From: Carettochelys insculpta
Lineage: Eukaryota > Chordata > Testudines > Carettochelyidae
Length of the DNA: 64,000 nt
Assembly: GCF_033958435.1 (NCBI RefSeq)
Contig: NC_134152.1
Coordinates: forward strand, 19,504,001-19,568,000
Reading direction: 5' to 3'
The notes beneath the pieces are model-generated. The model saw nothing but the letters and a program-made list of their open reading frames with translations, ran no database searches and was not told the DNA's origin. Below are positions 44,285 to 55,679 of this stretch, one piece after another. The translations under genes were made by a program, and so were the position numbers. Numbering within the stretch: position 1 is the first letter of the stretch; each line of letters starts with the position of its first letter.

Positions 44285-44420
44285 CAGAGGTGAGCAAGAC
44301 ATGGCCTGCAGCCTGGATCTGGCTCACGAAGCCTTTTAATCTGGCCCACAGCCTGCACCTTCTTTGGGTCTGCTTCATAGCTAGGGTTCCTAGATGTTAC
44401 CATAATTACAAATAATGCTT
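44285..44420 (+). mobile_element. hAT-like fragment, one end
   Basis: CAGAGGTGAGCAAGACATGG, CCTGGATCTGGCTCACG and TAATCTGGCCCACAGCC resemble the hAT family starting CAGGGGTGGGCAAACT. The other end is not visible. Confidence 0.5.
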
Positions 44421-45199
44421 TAAAATACATGTAACTCCCTCATTCCCCATAGTCACAGTGTAACCAACCAGCTGGGAATTAATGCAGTCTCAGCTGACCC
44501 CTTTTGAAGGGCACCCGTGGCTCAGAAGTTCTGAGGTTTATGCCAGTTCTGTTCCTGCTAACCCATACCATGACTGTACAGAATACCTACCCTACTGTAT
44601 TTGTGAAGCAACAACAGTTCCACATTGTTAAAGGCAGGTTGTGGAATACATTTAAAAAGTGTACAGAGGATGACAAATAATTGAAATTAGCTACATCTCT
44701 TGCATAATGGAGATGGACATAAGGAGACACAGTAAGTCAATATATCAAGAGTGTCTAGATGGTAAGTAGAGAAATCTGACTTAACATTCATTGTTTACTG
44801 TGCTAAAGCAGCACCTGAAGAACCCCAGCCATAGACTGGACCCTGTTGCACTAGGTGTTGTACAAAGAAAGAACAATAAATGGCCTATGTACCTAAGAAG
44901 TTCCAACCTACCTGTTGTATTCTTAGCTGTCTCCCAGGTTCTTTCAGCGCACTCTTCACCATAGCATCACAACATGTGACCTTTCAAACAAAACTGGCCA
45001 TATAAGATAAACTGTGGTGCTACAAGGCTCTTAAACCACAGAATGACAATTTGGGCTGCCTGAAGCTGATGTGAATAAAACCTTGTCATGAATATTATAC
45101 CCCTCATGGCAGCTTTTTCCTTAGCATTTTGTTCTAGGAAGTTCAAACATGGCTCTGATGGAGTCTCTTCCCACAGTAATATGCCCTTCAGCTGCTCAT
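44421..45199. other. No recognised feature
   Basis: Anonymous DNA. Confidence 0.5.
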
Positions 45200-45880
45200 G
45201 GCTACGTCTACACGTGAAGCCTACATCGAAATAGGCTATTTCGATGAATAACGTTTACACGTCCTCCAGGGCTGGCAACGTCGATGTTCAACTTCAATGT
45301 TGCGCAGCACCACATCAAAATAGGCGCTGCGAGGGAACGTCTACACACCAAAGTAGCACACATCGAAATAGGGATGCCAGGCACAGCTGCAGACGGGGTC
45401 ACAGGGCGGACTCAACAGCAAGCCGCTCCCTCAAAGGGCCCCTCCCAGACACAGTTGCACTAAACAACACAAGATACACAGAGCCAACAACTGGTTGCAG
45501 ACCCTGTGCCTGCAGCATGGATCCCCAGCTGCCGCAGCAGCAGCCAGAAGCCCTGGGCTAAGGGCTGCTGCCCATGGTGACCATACAGCCCCACAGGGGC
45601 TGGAGAGAGAGCGTCTCTCAACCCCTCACTGATGGCCACAATGGCGGACCCCGCTATTTCGAAGTTGCAGGACGCGCAATGACTACATGGTCCCTACTTC
45701 GACATTGAACGTCGAAGTAGGGCACTATCCCCATCTCCTGATAAGGATAGCGACTTCGACATCTCGCCGCCTAACGTCGAAGTTAACTTCGAAATAGCGC
45801 CCGACGCGTGTAGCCGTGACGGGCACTATTTCGAAGTTAGTGCTGCTACTTCGAAGTAGCATGCACGTGTAGACACGGCT
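45200..45880 (-). mobile_element. Harbinger A internal-deletion derivative (681 bp)
   Basis: The left 345 bp match the reverse complement of 61063-61424 and the right 290 bp the reverse complement of 56844-57140: both ends of the complete Harbinger with almost all coding sequence deleted. At 45519-45561 it keeps the nuclease start, MDPQLPQQQPEALG, then a stop. Ends are GGCTACGTCTACACGTG and, in reverse complement, AGCCGTGTCTACACGTG. Flanking triplets CAT and AAT differ. It is a likely substrate for the complete element's proteins. Confidence 0.85.
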
Positions 45881-45985
45881 AATGTGGGCAGATGTTACGT
45901 CTGAAAAGTATTGTCTTTTCAGTTAGAGGGACATGAAAACTGGTATTAGCCAAGCATACCACATAGTTATCCTGATACCATGATG

Positions 45986-46425
45986 CAGGGGTGGCCAACC
46001 AGTGGTTCTTGAGCCATATGCAACTCTTTGGTCAATGAAATGCAGCTCCTGCTCACCACCACTCTGTGCATGTACCACAGCACCCAGAGGGAGAAGTGTG
46101 TAGCTGTGGGCGGTGGCTCTGGTGTGTGCCAGGATTGAGGTAGAGCAGGGGGTGGAAGGGGGGAGTGAGGGTGCCTAGCTTGAGGAGAGGGGGCTTGACT
46201 TAGATTGGGGGGGTTGGTGGTGCTTGGTTCTGGGGGAAGGGAAGGGCATTGAGCCACATATATATTTATTTTTATCTGTCTATCTGTCATTATATATTAT
46301 TAGCTAGATAAAAATAAATGAATATATAATATGAGGCTGTTTGTTCTCTATCCACAGCTATTTTGTCTCTAAATAGTTTGTACTCTATCCACAGCTCTTA
46401 GTCTCTAAATGGTTGGTAACCCCTG
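45986..46425. mobile_element. hAT non-autonomous element with AT palindrome
   Basis: It starts CAGGGGTGGCCAACCAGTGG and ends GGTTGGTAACCCCTG. Octamers CCATGATG and CCTAATGG on the flanks are partly alike, as in a decayed 8-bp duplication. Inside, at about 46259-46325, TATATTTATTTTTATCT and AGATAAAAATAAATGAATA form an AT-rich inverted repeat. No transposase frame. Confidence 0.75.
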
Positions 46426-47108
46426 CCTAATGGAAACACTGATATGAGTTAAGGCCCACTGTACCCTGCATTCCAGGACACTGAGCAGCATGACTAACAC
46501 ATTCCCTTTTATATCAAACTTCTTTTGAAGCTGAGGAACCTTGGCCCCAGCACAAGTGGGTTCATTTGTTTGTGGAAGAAAGTCTCCTTCTGCCCAGACT
46601 TGTGCTCTGAAAACGCCTGTTGTTGAAGCTTCTCTGTTTTCAATCAATAAATCTATCTGCAGTGAGGAAAAAATGCTGAGCTGCCTGTTGCTATTGGCAA
46701 TCCTATTTTGCACATAGGTGTTTGCATTCCTGCATCAACACCTTCCAATACTTTTTGCTCTGTTACAAGCCGGGGGCAGTGCATATCTACCTGAACCTAG
46801 CTCTGGGTGGGGTTGTGTCTCAGGAGAGCCCCTTAGGATAGTACACTGTATTCCCCTCTTGGGTCAAGGCCGCTTGGCTTGTTGGAACAGAAGCTGGGAC
46901 ACAGGGTTGTTTTTGGAGTAGCTTGCATCTCAGGTGCTAAAAGAAAACAGCACTTGTGTTCTTCTGGATGTTCTATGCACCCCCCTGACTGTGCCACTCC
47001 TCAGGGAAAGGGTCTTTTATTTTGTATTTCAGTACAGTATGTGGTAACCCAAGAGGTAGTTGCACTTCCGTGTTCACATCAGAAATGGAGGTGGCACTGG
47101 TTTGTCAC
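46426..47108. other. Anonymous; possible decayed LTR-like piece
   Basis: At 46620-46670 TTTTCAATCAATAAATCTATC looks like the poly-A signal region of a retroviral LTR, but no paired LTR, primer site or gag/pol frame is seen. A 102-codon antisense frame (46713-46405) runs into the hAT element and is not credited. Confidence 0.25.
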
Positions 47109-48548
47109 CCAAGGGTTCTGAAAGACCTCAAATGTGAAATTGCGGAGTTATTAACAGTGGTTTGTAACCTATCCTTTAAATCTGCTTCAGTACCCAATGA
47201 CTGGAAGACAGCCAATATAACACCAATATTTAAAAAAGGCTCTAGAGGAGACCCTGGCAATTATAGACCAATAAGTCTAACATCAGTACCAGGCAAATTA
47301 GTAGAAACAATAGTAAAGAATAAAATTGCAAGGCACGTAGAAGAGCACAAATTGTTGGGCAAAAGTCAGCATGGTTTCTGCAGAGGGAAGTCGTGTCTAA
47401 CTAATCTATTAGAATTCTTTGAAGGGGTTAATAAACATGCGGACAAGGGGCACCCAGTGGACATAATATACCTAGATTTCCAGAAAGCCTTTGACACGGT
47501 CCCACTCCAAAGGCTTTTATGTAAATTAGACGGTCATGGGATAGGAGGAAAGATCCTTTCATGGATCGGGAATTGGTTAAAAGACAGAAAACAAAGGGTT
47601 GGAATAAATGGTAAATTTTCACAATGGAGGGGGGTAACTAGTGGTGTTCCCCAGGGGTCAGTCCTGGGACCGATCCTGTTCAACTTGTTCATCAATGATC
47701 TAGAAAATGAGGTAAGCAGTGAGATGGCAAAGTTTGCAGATGACACCAAGTTGTTCAGGACAGTCAAAACCAAAAGGGATTGTGAAGAACTACAAAAAGA
47801 TCTCAGCAAACTGAGTGATTGGGCAGCAAAATGGCAAATGAAATTTAATGTGGGTAAGTGTAAGGTAATGCACATTGGAAAAAATAACCCAAATTACACG
47901 TACAACATGATGGGGTCAAATTTAGCTACAACAGATCAGGAAAGGGATCTTGGAGTTATAGTGGATAGTTCTCTGAAGACATCCACGCAGTGTGCAGCAG
48001 CAGTTAGTAAAGCAAATAGGATGTTAGGAATTATTAAAAAGGGGATAGATAATAAGACAAAAGATATCATACTTCCCCTGTATAAAACTATGGTATGCCC
48101 ACATCTTGAGTACTGCGTGCAGATGTGGTCTCCTCACCTCAAAAAAGATATATTGGCATTAGAAAAGGTTCAGAAAAGGGCGACTAAGATGATTAGGGGT
48201 TTGGAACGGGTCCCATATGGGGAGAGGCTAGAGAGACTGGGACTTTTCAGTCTGGAAAAGAGGCGATTGAGGGGCGATATGATAGAGGTATATAAAATCA
48301 TGAATGGTGTGGAGAAAGTGAATATAGAAAAATTATTTACCTTTTCCCATAATACAAGAACTAGGGGACACCAAATGAAATTGATGGGTAGTAGGTTCAA
48401 AACTAATAAAAGGAAATTTTTCCTCACACAGTGCACAGTCAACCTGTGGAACTCCTTGCCGGAGGAGGCTGTGAAGGCCAGGACTCTATTAGGGTTTAAA
48501 AAAGAGCTCGATAAATTTTTGCAGGTTAGGTCCATAAATGGCTATTAG
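47109..48548 (+). CDS. CR1 ORF2 reverse transcriptase (C-terminal ~480 codons, open)
   Basis: The reading frame is open from inside the truncation point to the stop at 48546-48548; codons upstream of 47109 belong to flanking DNA, so the apparent 47022 start is not a real one. Visible RT blocks: NYRPISLTSVPGK, YLDFQKAFDTVP (first catalytic Asp), SGVPQGSVLGPILFNLFIND, KFADDTKLF (catalytic DD) and, further on, HLEYCVQMWSP and LWNSLPEEAV of the CR1 C-terminal region. In an intact CR1 this enzyme copies the element RNA at a nicked target. With no endonuclease and no promoter it cannot act alone. An unbroken frame of 1.4 kb indicates a fairly recent insertion compared with the CR1 pieces at 13755 and 55020. 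Confidence 0.9.
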   Translation, partial: PRVLKDLKCEIAELLTVVCNLSFKSASVPNDWKTANITPIFKKGSRGDPGNYRPISLTSVPGKLVETIVKNKIARHVEEHKLLGKSQHGFCRGKSCLTNLLEFFEGVNKHADKGHPVDIIYLDFQKAFDTVPLQRLLCKLDGHGIGGKILSWIGNWLKDRKQRVGINGKFSQWRGVTSGVPQGSVLGPILFNLFINDLENEVSSEMAKFADDTKLFRTVKTKRDCEELQKDLSKLSDWAAKWQMKFNVGKCKVMHIGKNNPNYTYNMMGSNLATTDQERDLGVIVDSSLKTSTQCAAAVSKANRMLGIIKKGIDNKTKDIILPLYKTMVCPHLEYCVQMWSPHLKKDILALEKVQKRATKMIRGLERVPYGERLERLGLFSLEKRRLRGDMIEVYKIMNGVEKVNIEKLFTFSHNTRTRGHQMKLMGSRFKTNKRKFFLTQCTVNLWNSLPEEAVKARTLLGFKKELDKFLQVRSINGY

Positions 48549-48742
48549 CCAGGGGTCAAGTATGGTGCCCTAGCCTTCAGTACAAGGGCAGGAGATGGAT
48601 GGCAGGAGATAAATCACTTGATCGTTGTCTTCTGTTCTCCTTCTCTGGGGCACCTGGCATTGGCCACTGTCGGCAGACGGGATACTGGGCTGGATGGACC
48701 TTTGGTCTGACCCAGTATGGCCATTCTTATGTTCTTATGTCT
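47109..48742 (+). mobile_element. CR1 LINE, 5'-truncated, with 3' tail
   Basis: CR1 homology starts near 47109 (HPRVLKDLK) and ends at 48742 in the tail repeat ATTCTTATGTTCTTATG. The endonuclease half of ORF2 is missing, the usual product of incomplete reverse transcription. The 3' UTR (48549-48742) contains GGCACCTGGCATTGGCC and GGTCTGACCCAGTATGG, matching 20415-20597 reversed. Confidence 0.95.
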
Positions 48743-50693
48743 TCCCCATCTCCTCAGTGGTTTTGGCTCAAGGTTTCATCCATCTCTAACTCTTTTTGTC
48801 TCTCCCTCTCTTTATTTTTATTTTTATATTTTTTAATGAGCAGAGAGAATCAGAGGGTGGAAAAATTACATGCAACTCTCTCCTCTTTCCTGCACCCTGC
48901 TTTCCAGCTTGAGTGGCGGTCGTTATCATTCACAAACATTGTTAGCCTTCTGTAGTTTAAATTAGAAAATCTTCTGCTCATATCCTATTTTGTACACTAA
49001 AAAGCATTCAGGGTATTGTGTCCTACACTTGCTATCAGCTTATTTAATGGTACATTAGGTTTCTAGCTGGCACTCACATCTGGCATGCAAATATGGACAG
49101 ATTGGCTAAGAAAAGGCAGCCATCTAAATCAGTGTTTGCAATGCTGCAGCAGCAAACCATGGTTTTATGAGAGAAGAAATATCATCAATCCTGGAGGAAA
49201 CTGTTCTGAAGGAGTGTGGGGCCCGAGACAGCTCAGCTAGAAGAGCTAAGGCTGAGTGGCAAGCATTAATTACAAATGTCAGATGTGAGCTGTATGGTAC
49301 AGGCTCACGTGAAATTAAATCTTTGATTTAGCGCACAGCTTTTATTCTCCATGTGCCAAAGAATAAGGTTTCTTTAAGCCTTGCATTCATAAATTTATCT
49401 ACCAACTCTTTTTTTAAAGAAATGTTGCCTGGTAGGTCTAAAGAGATTTTTAACTTTATTCCTGAAAAAGTAGAGAATATTGGCAGGGGAAAATGTCTAC
49501 CCAACAAACCGTTTAAAGTTTCGTCAAGTAATTTGAAAATAATCAGATTTCAATAAACTTTGGAAACTAAATTTAAAAGGGTATGTTGTAAAATATGTAG
49601 CTTTAGAAATTGCCTAGCTGCCAAACCTTTCCAATGTGTGCAGGCAGCTTGCTTAGGATGAAATATTTCTGCTTTGCTATAGTGAAATCACTCTGAAGTG
49701 AGGTGCAACTAAGCTGGGCTTTTATTCTTTAATATATAACTGGTTCATAATAGGAAATCAACACTGGAGCTAGTTAAAATGTTTTCTTTTCTTTTTTTTT
49801 TAAGTTATTGGTTTTCTAAGGTGCTACTTCTGAATTTCCAAAAAAAAAAAAACAAAAAAAACAAGAGGAAAATTTTGGGGAAAAAAGGGGGTGGGGCATT
49901 AAACTGTTCTCTTTTAGACCAGTTGCAGTCAACTCATGCTAAAAAATTTGGGGCCAAATTCTGCTCTCAGTTGCTGAATATGTGAATCCAAAATATCTCC
50001 ATTTATTTCAATGGATAACAAAATCTGTATTTAGCAGCCTCTTAATGGGAAAATAATTACGAAGAGAACAACCCCAGATTGACCGGAGCACGAGCTCTGG
50101 AAATAGGGCCATGGATGAGTCATTATACAGAGTGGTGAATGAGAAGGGTCACAAAAACAATGTGAGAAGAAAGCCTTCCTTCATGTATGACTCTAACAGT
50201 TTCAGGAATGCTCGTATCTGCTGGCTGCTGATGCCACACAATGAATTAGACCAATGAAAAAGACAATTGATTGAACTGGTGAGAGGAAAGGAAGATAGCC
50301 AAGGTCTTAACATTATGTGGGAATCATTAAGGAAATGTAACAGGAAGCCTAAGATAATCAAAGTAACTCTTTTTTTTCTTAGTAAGATAGTATTTTATTG
50401 AGTGCCTTAATTAATGTTGGGCAAGCGATTTCAACATGAAAAGCACTAAATAAGTTCAAAGTATTAGTGTTAGTAGTACTTGAGATCCACAGGATAAAAC
50501 TAGTAGTAATTAATGGCTAATAATTGAATGAGTGAATAATCAAAGCAGTAATAAGGCTAAGCATTTAAAATTACATCAGATCCTTCCCAAAATGAGGAGA
50601 TTGTCTTTTAAAAAACCCTAATCCCCTGCCCCCCCACCCACAGTGTTTTTGGTGGAGGGTCACATGTTCAAGCTTTTCCCACTAACCCAAGTT
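48743..50693. other. No recognised feature
   Basis: About 2 kb of anonymous AT-rich DNA with an A-run around 49840-49865. No supported gene. Confidence 0.5.
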
Positions 50694-50696
50694 TTA

Positions 50697-50848
50697 GGGT
50701 ATGTTTTCACAGCAGCCTTACTTTGAAACAAGCTATTACAGAAGATCTATTCTGGAGTAGCTTATTTCAAAATAATGCTGCTACACACAAAATGCATTTT
50801 GAAATAGCTGAGTGCTATTTGTAAGTACAGCATCTACACACAATAGAC
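50697..50848. mobile_element. Harbinger-type MITE C, truncated copy
   Basis: After TTA (50694-50696) the sequence GGGTATGTTTTCACAGCAGC, then TTATTTCAAAATAATGCTGC and CACACAAAATGCATTTTGAA follow the left part of 6723-7114. It stops shortly before MITE F at 50872, which probably removed the rest. Confidence 0.7.
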
Positions 50849-50871
50849 ATCATGAGACACACTGATTATGT

Positions 50872-51281
50872 GGCTACACTGGTTCATACCTTTCGAAAGG
50901 GGCATGCAAAAACAGCTGATCAAAAATGCAAATAAGGCACTGATTTGTATATTCAGTGCCTCATTTGCATGATGGTGGCCACTTGCTGCATCGCTGCTTT
51001 TGAAACGCAAAATAGCCATGTAGATGGGGTTACTTCAAAAGGAAGCCCTGCTTTCGAAAGCACTCTTCTTCCTAATTTGTTTTAGGAAGAAGGGCGCTTC
51101 TGAAAGTGGGACTTTCTTAGAAGAAAACAGTCTACATGGCTATTTTGCATTTTGAAAGCAGTACTTTCAACATGGTGAGTGGCCGCCGTTATAACTAAAG
51201 CACTGAATATTCATATCAGGGCCTTTTTAGCATTTTCAATCCAGTGCCCTTCTGAAATGGAGGGGTAGTGTGGGTGTAGCC
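50872..51281. mobile_element. Foldback MITE F, copy 3
   Basis: Ends GGCTACACTGGTTCATACC and, in reverse complement, GGCTACACCCACACTACC. Arms TTTCGAAAGGGGCATGC, GCACTCTTCTTCCTAA/TTAGGAAGAAGGGCGC and TAGCCATGTAGA/TCTACATGGCTA mirror each other. Confidence 0.75.
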
Positions 51282-51699
51282 TAAGAAACTTACTTTTTTT
51301 AAACAATGAAAGTAGAAATTCCCAGGTAATGACCCAAGGCTGGGTTCTTAAGTAAAAATACTGCATGAATCAGGGTAAAATTGTGAGAGTTGGTAAAGTT
51401 TTAAAAATTACAGGTAAAGATAGTAAAAAGAGTTTGAAAGCAAAGGAATGTAGCACAGAATGGTCCTGCTCCGGATTAAACCTTGGCTGACAAAGTTTTC
51501 AGGGAAGGGAGTGTGCTACTGCACGTGTATGGTAGTTTCACAGTGGGGCTGTAATTCTGTGCAGGATGTCCGGGTGTAATGTTTAAATTTCTTTGAAAGT
51601 GACTATATTTAAATATCATCATAAGGGTTTTACCTCTTGCTATCAAACCTACAGACGCATCCTAGGAGCTGAATGTCAAGCGATGCTCTTTCTAATTGT
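51282..51699. other. No recognised feature
   Basis: Anonymous DNA. Confidence 0.5.
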
Positions 51700-52155
51700 T
51701 GTGGAGTTGCATGGATCTGAATATCTGGGTGGTAATGAAAGCTTCGAAGGGAAGAATATTAGCATTTGAAAGGAGTTGTTACAGAAAGATCCTGAGAAGA
51801 GGATGGATACACAAGGTCACCAATGAGGAATTATATAGGAAGATAGTGCTGTAAGAGAACCTATTGCAGAAGGCTATGCAACACAAGTTACATCTATTCA
51901 GGCACACCTGCAGAATGAACGATGAAAGAAAAATCAAGAGCTTGGTGTTCGGCATAACGGACGGCTTGAATAGGAGACGCAGATGCCACAGAGAATGCGT
52001 AGATGATATAGTAGATTGGTGCAGAGCTAGTCTACAGAAACTAAGCCACTCTGCTCTGGACAGGAAAGATGGAAGGAAATAGTGAGGAGGCTTCAGACAC
52101 CAACGGGCACTGAGCCCATGGTGGTTGTTGATGAAGATAATGATGATGAATAAAA
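51700..52155 (+). pseudogene. RTE-like LINE, C-terminal end and tail
   Basis: Across frames: RILAFERSCYRKILR-like (about 51745-51800), then 51864-52082 giving HLFRHTCRMNDERKIKSLVF, RECVDDIVDWC and SLQKLSHSALDRK. This is the C-terminal region of an endonuclease/RT LINE. The element ends in a GATGAAGATAATGATGATGA tail (52127-52148), as in RTE-type LINEs. Several shifts and stops; inactive. A different family from 61428-62300. Confidence 0.7.
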
Positions 52156-53322
52156 TAAGAATTTGACTCTCACATGGACGTTAAGTAATGGTTCTATTGA
52201 TATTTGCATCAGGGTAGATTTCAGATCTCGCCAATACTATTATATAACTTCTTGGGAGTAGAAAGGAGTATAAACCCAATTGTTGTCACAAAGGCCAGCA
52301 GGAATTCTCAGCCTGACTTGGATCTCAGGTACTCCAGTTTTATATGAGCAAAAGATAAGCAGTACAGAGTTACTTGGGAATTTCATTTGTGTGAGTGGGA
52401 TCAGAAACAGCTCAGCATATAATTGTTTAAGAAGCTGTCATTTCTACAAAGTAAATTTTCTCCCAGTAGTGGTGCTTTCACCTTGAAGCATGTGAGTAGA
52501 TACACTGACATGTTTAAATAAGTGCAAAGTACTTTGTTGGATTGGGGCTTTTTGAGCAGGACCCTTGGCTTGGCATGGATTCCTATGGAGTCGTGACTTT
52601 TGAGATAGTAAATGAAGAGTTGGATGGTCTTGTTGTGGAGATGGGAATTTGGTAATTCTGTTCTCTCTGAACTCTTGTACTGCATGTCTCACTGTAGTAC
52701 CTTAGACATATATTCATTGTCCTTTCTTCCTCTTTTTATAGCTGTATGTCTTGCTTATGCTGAATGTTGATTACGAATTTATTAAGAAGCACCAACTGTT
52801 GTTAAGCACCCACCTCCTAAGCTGATGCCAAGACACATGCATCTTTTGCCTGTGGGGCATGTAAACATGCAGAGGTGATGTAAACCTAGGTATCCATAGT
52901 GCTGTGCCCCATAGAGAACTGAGTATTGGTTTTCATGGTCATTTTAAGTTTTCTCTTGGAGACCCTTGATGTCTATGTGTTTCTGAATAGACCAGAGGGA
53001 AAACAATGGCAGAGGAAGATACCTAGGAATGTTTTTTATCTACTATGTTGAAGTGACTAACTTGGAACTAAAACGTCTTGTCTCCATAGCAGCAACTGGC
53101 CTACTCTAGTGTAGACGTGAGGCTAGTTTTGTGGATGATGGTAATTAAAGTGCACGTTCCCAATAAAAAGGCAATTCCACCTGAAACAAGCCTTTATGCA
53201 GAAGTACAAGTCAGATCAGCTGCTGGTCTGGTCGGTGTAGTGTGTGTGATGTGGAAAGCACATTTCCAGAGGATACAGAGATGTTTCATACCAGTCACCT
53301 TCATTGTGCTTTGGGAGGACAG
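52156..53322. other. No recognised feature
   Basis: Anonymous DNA. Confidence 0.5.
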
Positions 53323-53325
53323 TTA

Positions 53326-53693
53326 GAGTATGTCTACACAGTAGCCTTATTCCAAAGTAACACAGCTACAGACAAACATACATTTTGAAATAGCACTTAG
53401 CTATTTTGAAATACAGTATCTAACACCTAGAGCCTATTATCAAATAGAGCCATTAAATGCACTGTGGCTTATTTCAAAATAGGAACTGTTGCCTGTCTTA
53501 ACAACATCCATTTTGAAATACCTGTTTCAAGATAGGTGTTATTCCTCATAGAATGAGATTTACCAATTTCAGAATAAGGCAACCGCTATTTTGAAGTTCT
53601 TTCAAAATAGCCATTGCATTGTGTAGATGTTAGGATAGTTGTTTTGAAATAGCAGCTGTTATTTCAAAATAACTTTGCTGTGTACACCTACCC
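53326..53693. mobile_element. Harbinger-type MITE C, copy 2, TTA duplication
   Basis: TTA at 53323-53325 and 53694-53696; ends GAGTATGTCTACACAGTAGC and, in reverse complement, GGGTAGGTGTACACAGC. The interior order matches 6723-7114 (GCCATTAAATGCACTGTGGC, ATTCCTCATAGAATGAG). Confidence 0.8.
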
Positions 53694-53696
53694 TTA

Positions 53697-54224
53697 GTGG
53701 CATCATCACAGTGGAAATACTGGAGAAAGAGGATGTGTTTAGAGTTCTGTAACCCCCAGAGTTCCCCAGGAATAGCTACACTTCCAGGTACGGCCTTTGG
53801 GACTCAAATGCCCCAGTCATGGGCCTCTTTTCTTGAAATGTCAAGGCTAATCTGTGCTTCCATTAAGGAAGAGTTAGTCTCTACTCCCTAATATTGAGGA
53901 GACAACCTTGGAAATGGTGACCCAGGTACTATAATGGGGAGTTTGGCATGGTGATTTCTTCAGAAAGTGATTTGTCAGTCATGGTTCCTCTGTGTCTGCC
54001 AGAGCTTGTTTCTGAGGTCTGTGATACTCGCACATGGGAGACCCCAGACTTATCCAGAGCTATGGCAAGAGGACAGGGAGCATGAGGGGATTTCATTGTC
54101 ACCTGCTGCAAAACTTCTGATTGGGCTGCAGGCTGGGCAAGAGCTATTCCCCTGAACAGCCTGCGTGGCCTTTGGCCTTAACAAAAGGCCAACATATTTG
54201 ATGCAGTATGATACAAGTACACAA
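53697..54224. other. No recognised feature
   Basis: Anonymous DNA. Confidence 0.5.
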
Positions 54225-54360
54225 CTAGGAGCCAAGGACTGTTCTGTTTCTGACTCTGTCACGGCTTTTTTCTGCAGCCTCACTCAAGTCACCATACCTC
54301 TTCCATCATTTATGTGGGTACAGTAAGATACTTTGCAGGCTGTAACAATGGTGAATTTCT
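54225..54360 (+). repeat. MIR-type SINE, diverged
   Basis: GGACTGTTCTGTTTCTGACT, CACTCAAGTCACCATACCTC, TTATGTGGGTACAGTAAGAT and ACTTTGCAGGCTGTAAC follow the MIR core order. Confidence 0.5.
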
Positions 54361-55019
54361 TTGAAACCCATTTTACAAACCATCTTTATAAGAGGCTGAG
54401 GAGCATTTTGAGAAGTCTTTACTATCTTACAGTAAGTAAATTTACCTCTATTAAAAAATCTTCCCTCTTAAGGTCAAGTTTTCTCAACACCTTCTCTTAG
54501 AGGAAATAGGTTAGGACTTTTTGGACCCTTGCATATATAGTCACTAGGGTGATAGCATTGCAGAACTGTGAGTTCATAACTAAGTTTTCTGGTCAGGCAA
54601 TTCATGTGTTCCTCAGGTGTCTAGCCAAGAGCTGACGAGTCCAGTCTCCTGTGTAATACGATACCTTGGCAGAGGCCTGTTTGCAAGAACCAAAACATTG
54701 CCTAGTGTCAGCTCCCACAAAGCCAGGATATTTTGCCTCTTGCTAACTTGTTTGATGCTTCAAAATTCTTCCCAAAGCATGCTATGACTGGGGTATTGCT
54801 TCCTTCCGAGCAAACTTCCCAACTGCTGTGTATGTGGACAGATTTATGGGTGAGTTTAAGAATTGTTTGCCACATACAGCTGCATGCTGAGCAGGAACAT
54901 CTGCTGCAGTATATTTTTTTTTAAATAGCTGGGAGCTTCTCTTTTTAAACAGTCAGTGCATTCTCAATTATTTTCTGTGTCTTCATAACCTGTGCAAACA
55001 GAAAACTGTAATAACCACA
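54361..55019. other. No recognised feature
   Basis: Anonymous DNA. Confidence 0.5.
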
Positions 55020-55245
55020 TTCATAGATTCAAACACCAGACGGACCACTGTGATCATGTAGTCTGACCTCCTGTATAACACCAGGCTGTGGAACTGATCC
55101 TAAATAATTCCAAGACCGGGTCTTTAAAAAAAATAGCCTTAATTTAAAAATTGCCAATGATGGAGAATCCACCACAATGCTTGGTAAATTGTCCCAGTGG
55201 TTAATTACTCTCACTGTTCGAAGTGTGTGCCTATTTCCAGTCTGC
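55020..55245 (-). pseudogene. CR1 LINE C-terminus and tail
   Basis: The minus-strand frame gives RVINHWDNLPSIVVDSPSLA with IFKLRLFFLK, the CR1 ORF2 terminus. The tail begins with TCATAGATTC at 55020. Same subfamily as 13755-14268. Confidence 0.85.
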
Positions 55246-55298
55246 CACTGGGCTAGCCAATCACCTCAAGTTTCACAAGTATCTAAGTCCCTTACAGA

Positions 55299-55661
55299 AG
55301 CTATGTCTACATGAGAGAGTATTTCTGGCAAAACTGGGGATTTTGGGGGGAAATTGCTTTGTCAACAGACTGTTGACAAAACCCAGCACATCTGTCAGCA
55401 GATTGTGCCTCTCCACACTGAGGAACGGCACCTTGATTGATGGTTCCCTGTTGACAAAAAAGCCGTGTAGATGCCCTGTGGGGCCTTTTGTTGTCAAACA
55501 GGACTTCCGGTTCCCTGGGCAGCCCTGTTTGCTGAGCTTCTGGTTGGCCAATCTTTTAATCTGTTTTTGTGTGCGGACACGATCTGTCAAGACAGGTTTT
55601 GCTGCAAGATCTCTTCCGATGGTAACTTCTGTCAACAGATTGCTGTAGTGTAGACGTAGCC
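55299..55661. mobile_element. Harbinger B-type MITE, AGA duplication
   Basis: Ends AGCTATGTCTACATGAGAG and, in reverse complement, GGCTACGTCTACACTACAGC. AGA lies on both sides (55296-55298, 55662-55664). CTGTTGACAAAA and CTGTCAACAG motifs tie it to Harbinger B at 12695-15359. A 141-codon frame inside is not credited, because an antisense frame of similar size overlaps it. Confidence 0.75.
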
Positions 55662-55679
55662 AGAGCATTGTTGACGAGT

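Noticed and set aside
45197..45883. Exact 3-bp target duplication around the Harbinger derivative
   Set aside because: Flanks read CAT and AAT; without an empty site the original target cannot be stated.
46405..46713. Endogenous retrovirus LTR or envelope piece suggested by AATAAA and a hydrophobic frame
   Set aside because: No second LTR, primer-binding site or retroviral domain; kept only as a low-confidence note.
55223..55668. 141- and 131-codon frames in opposite directions
   Set aside because: They fall within a MITE with clear ends and AGA duplication; neither shows a motif.
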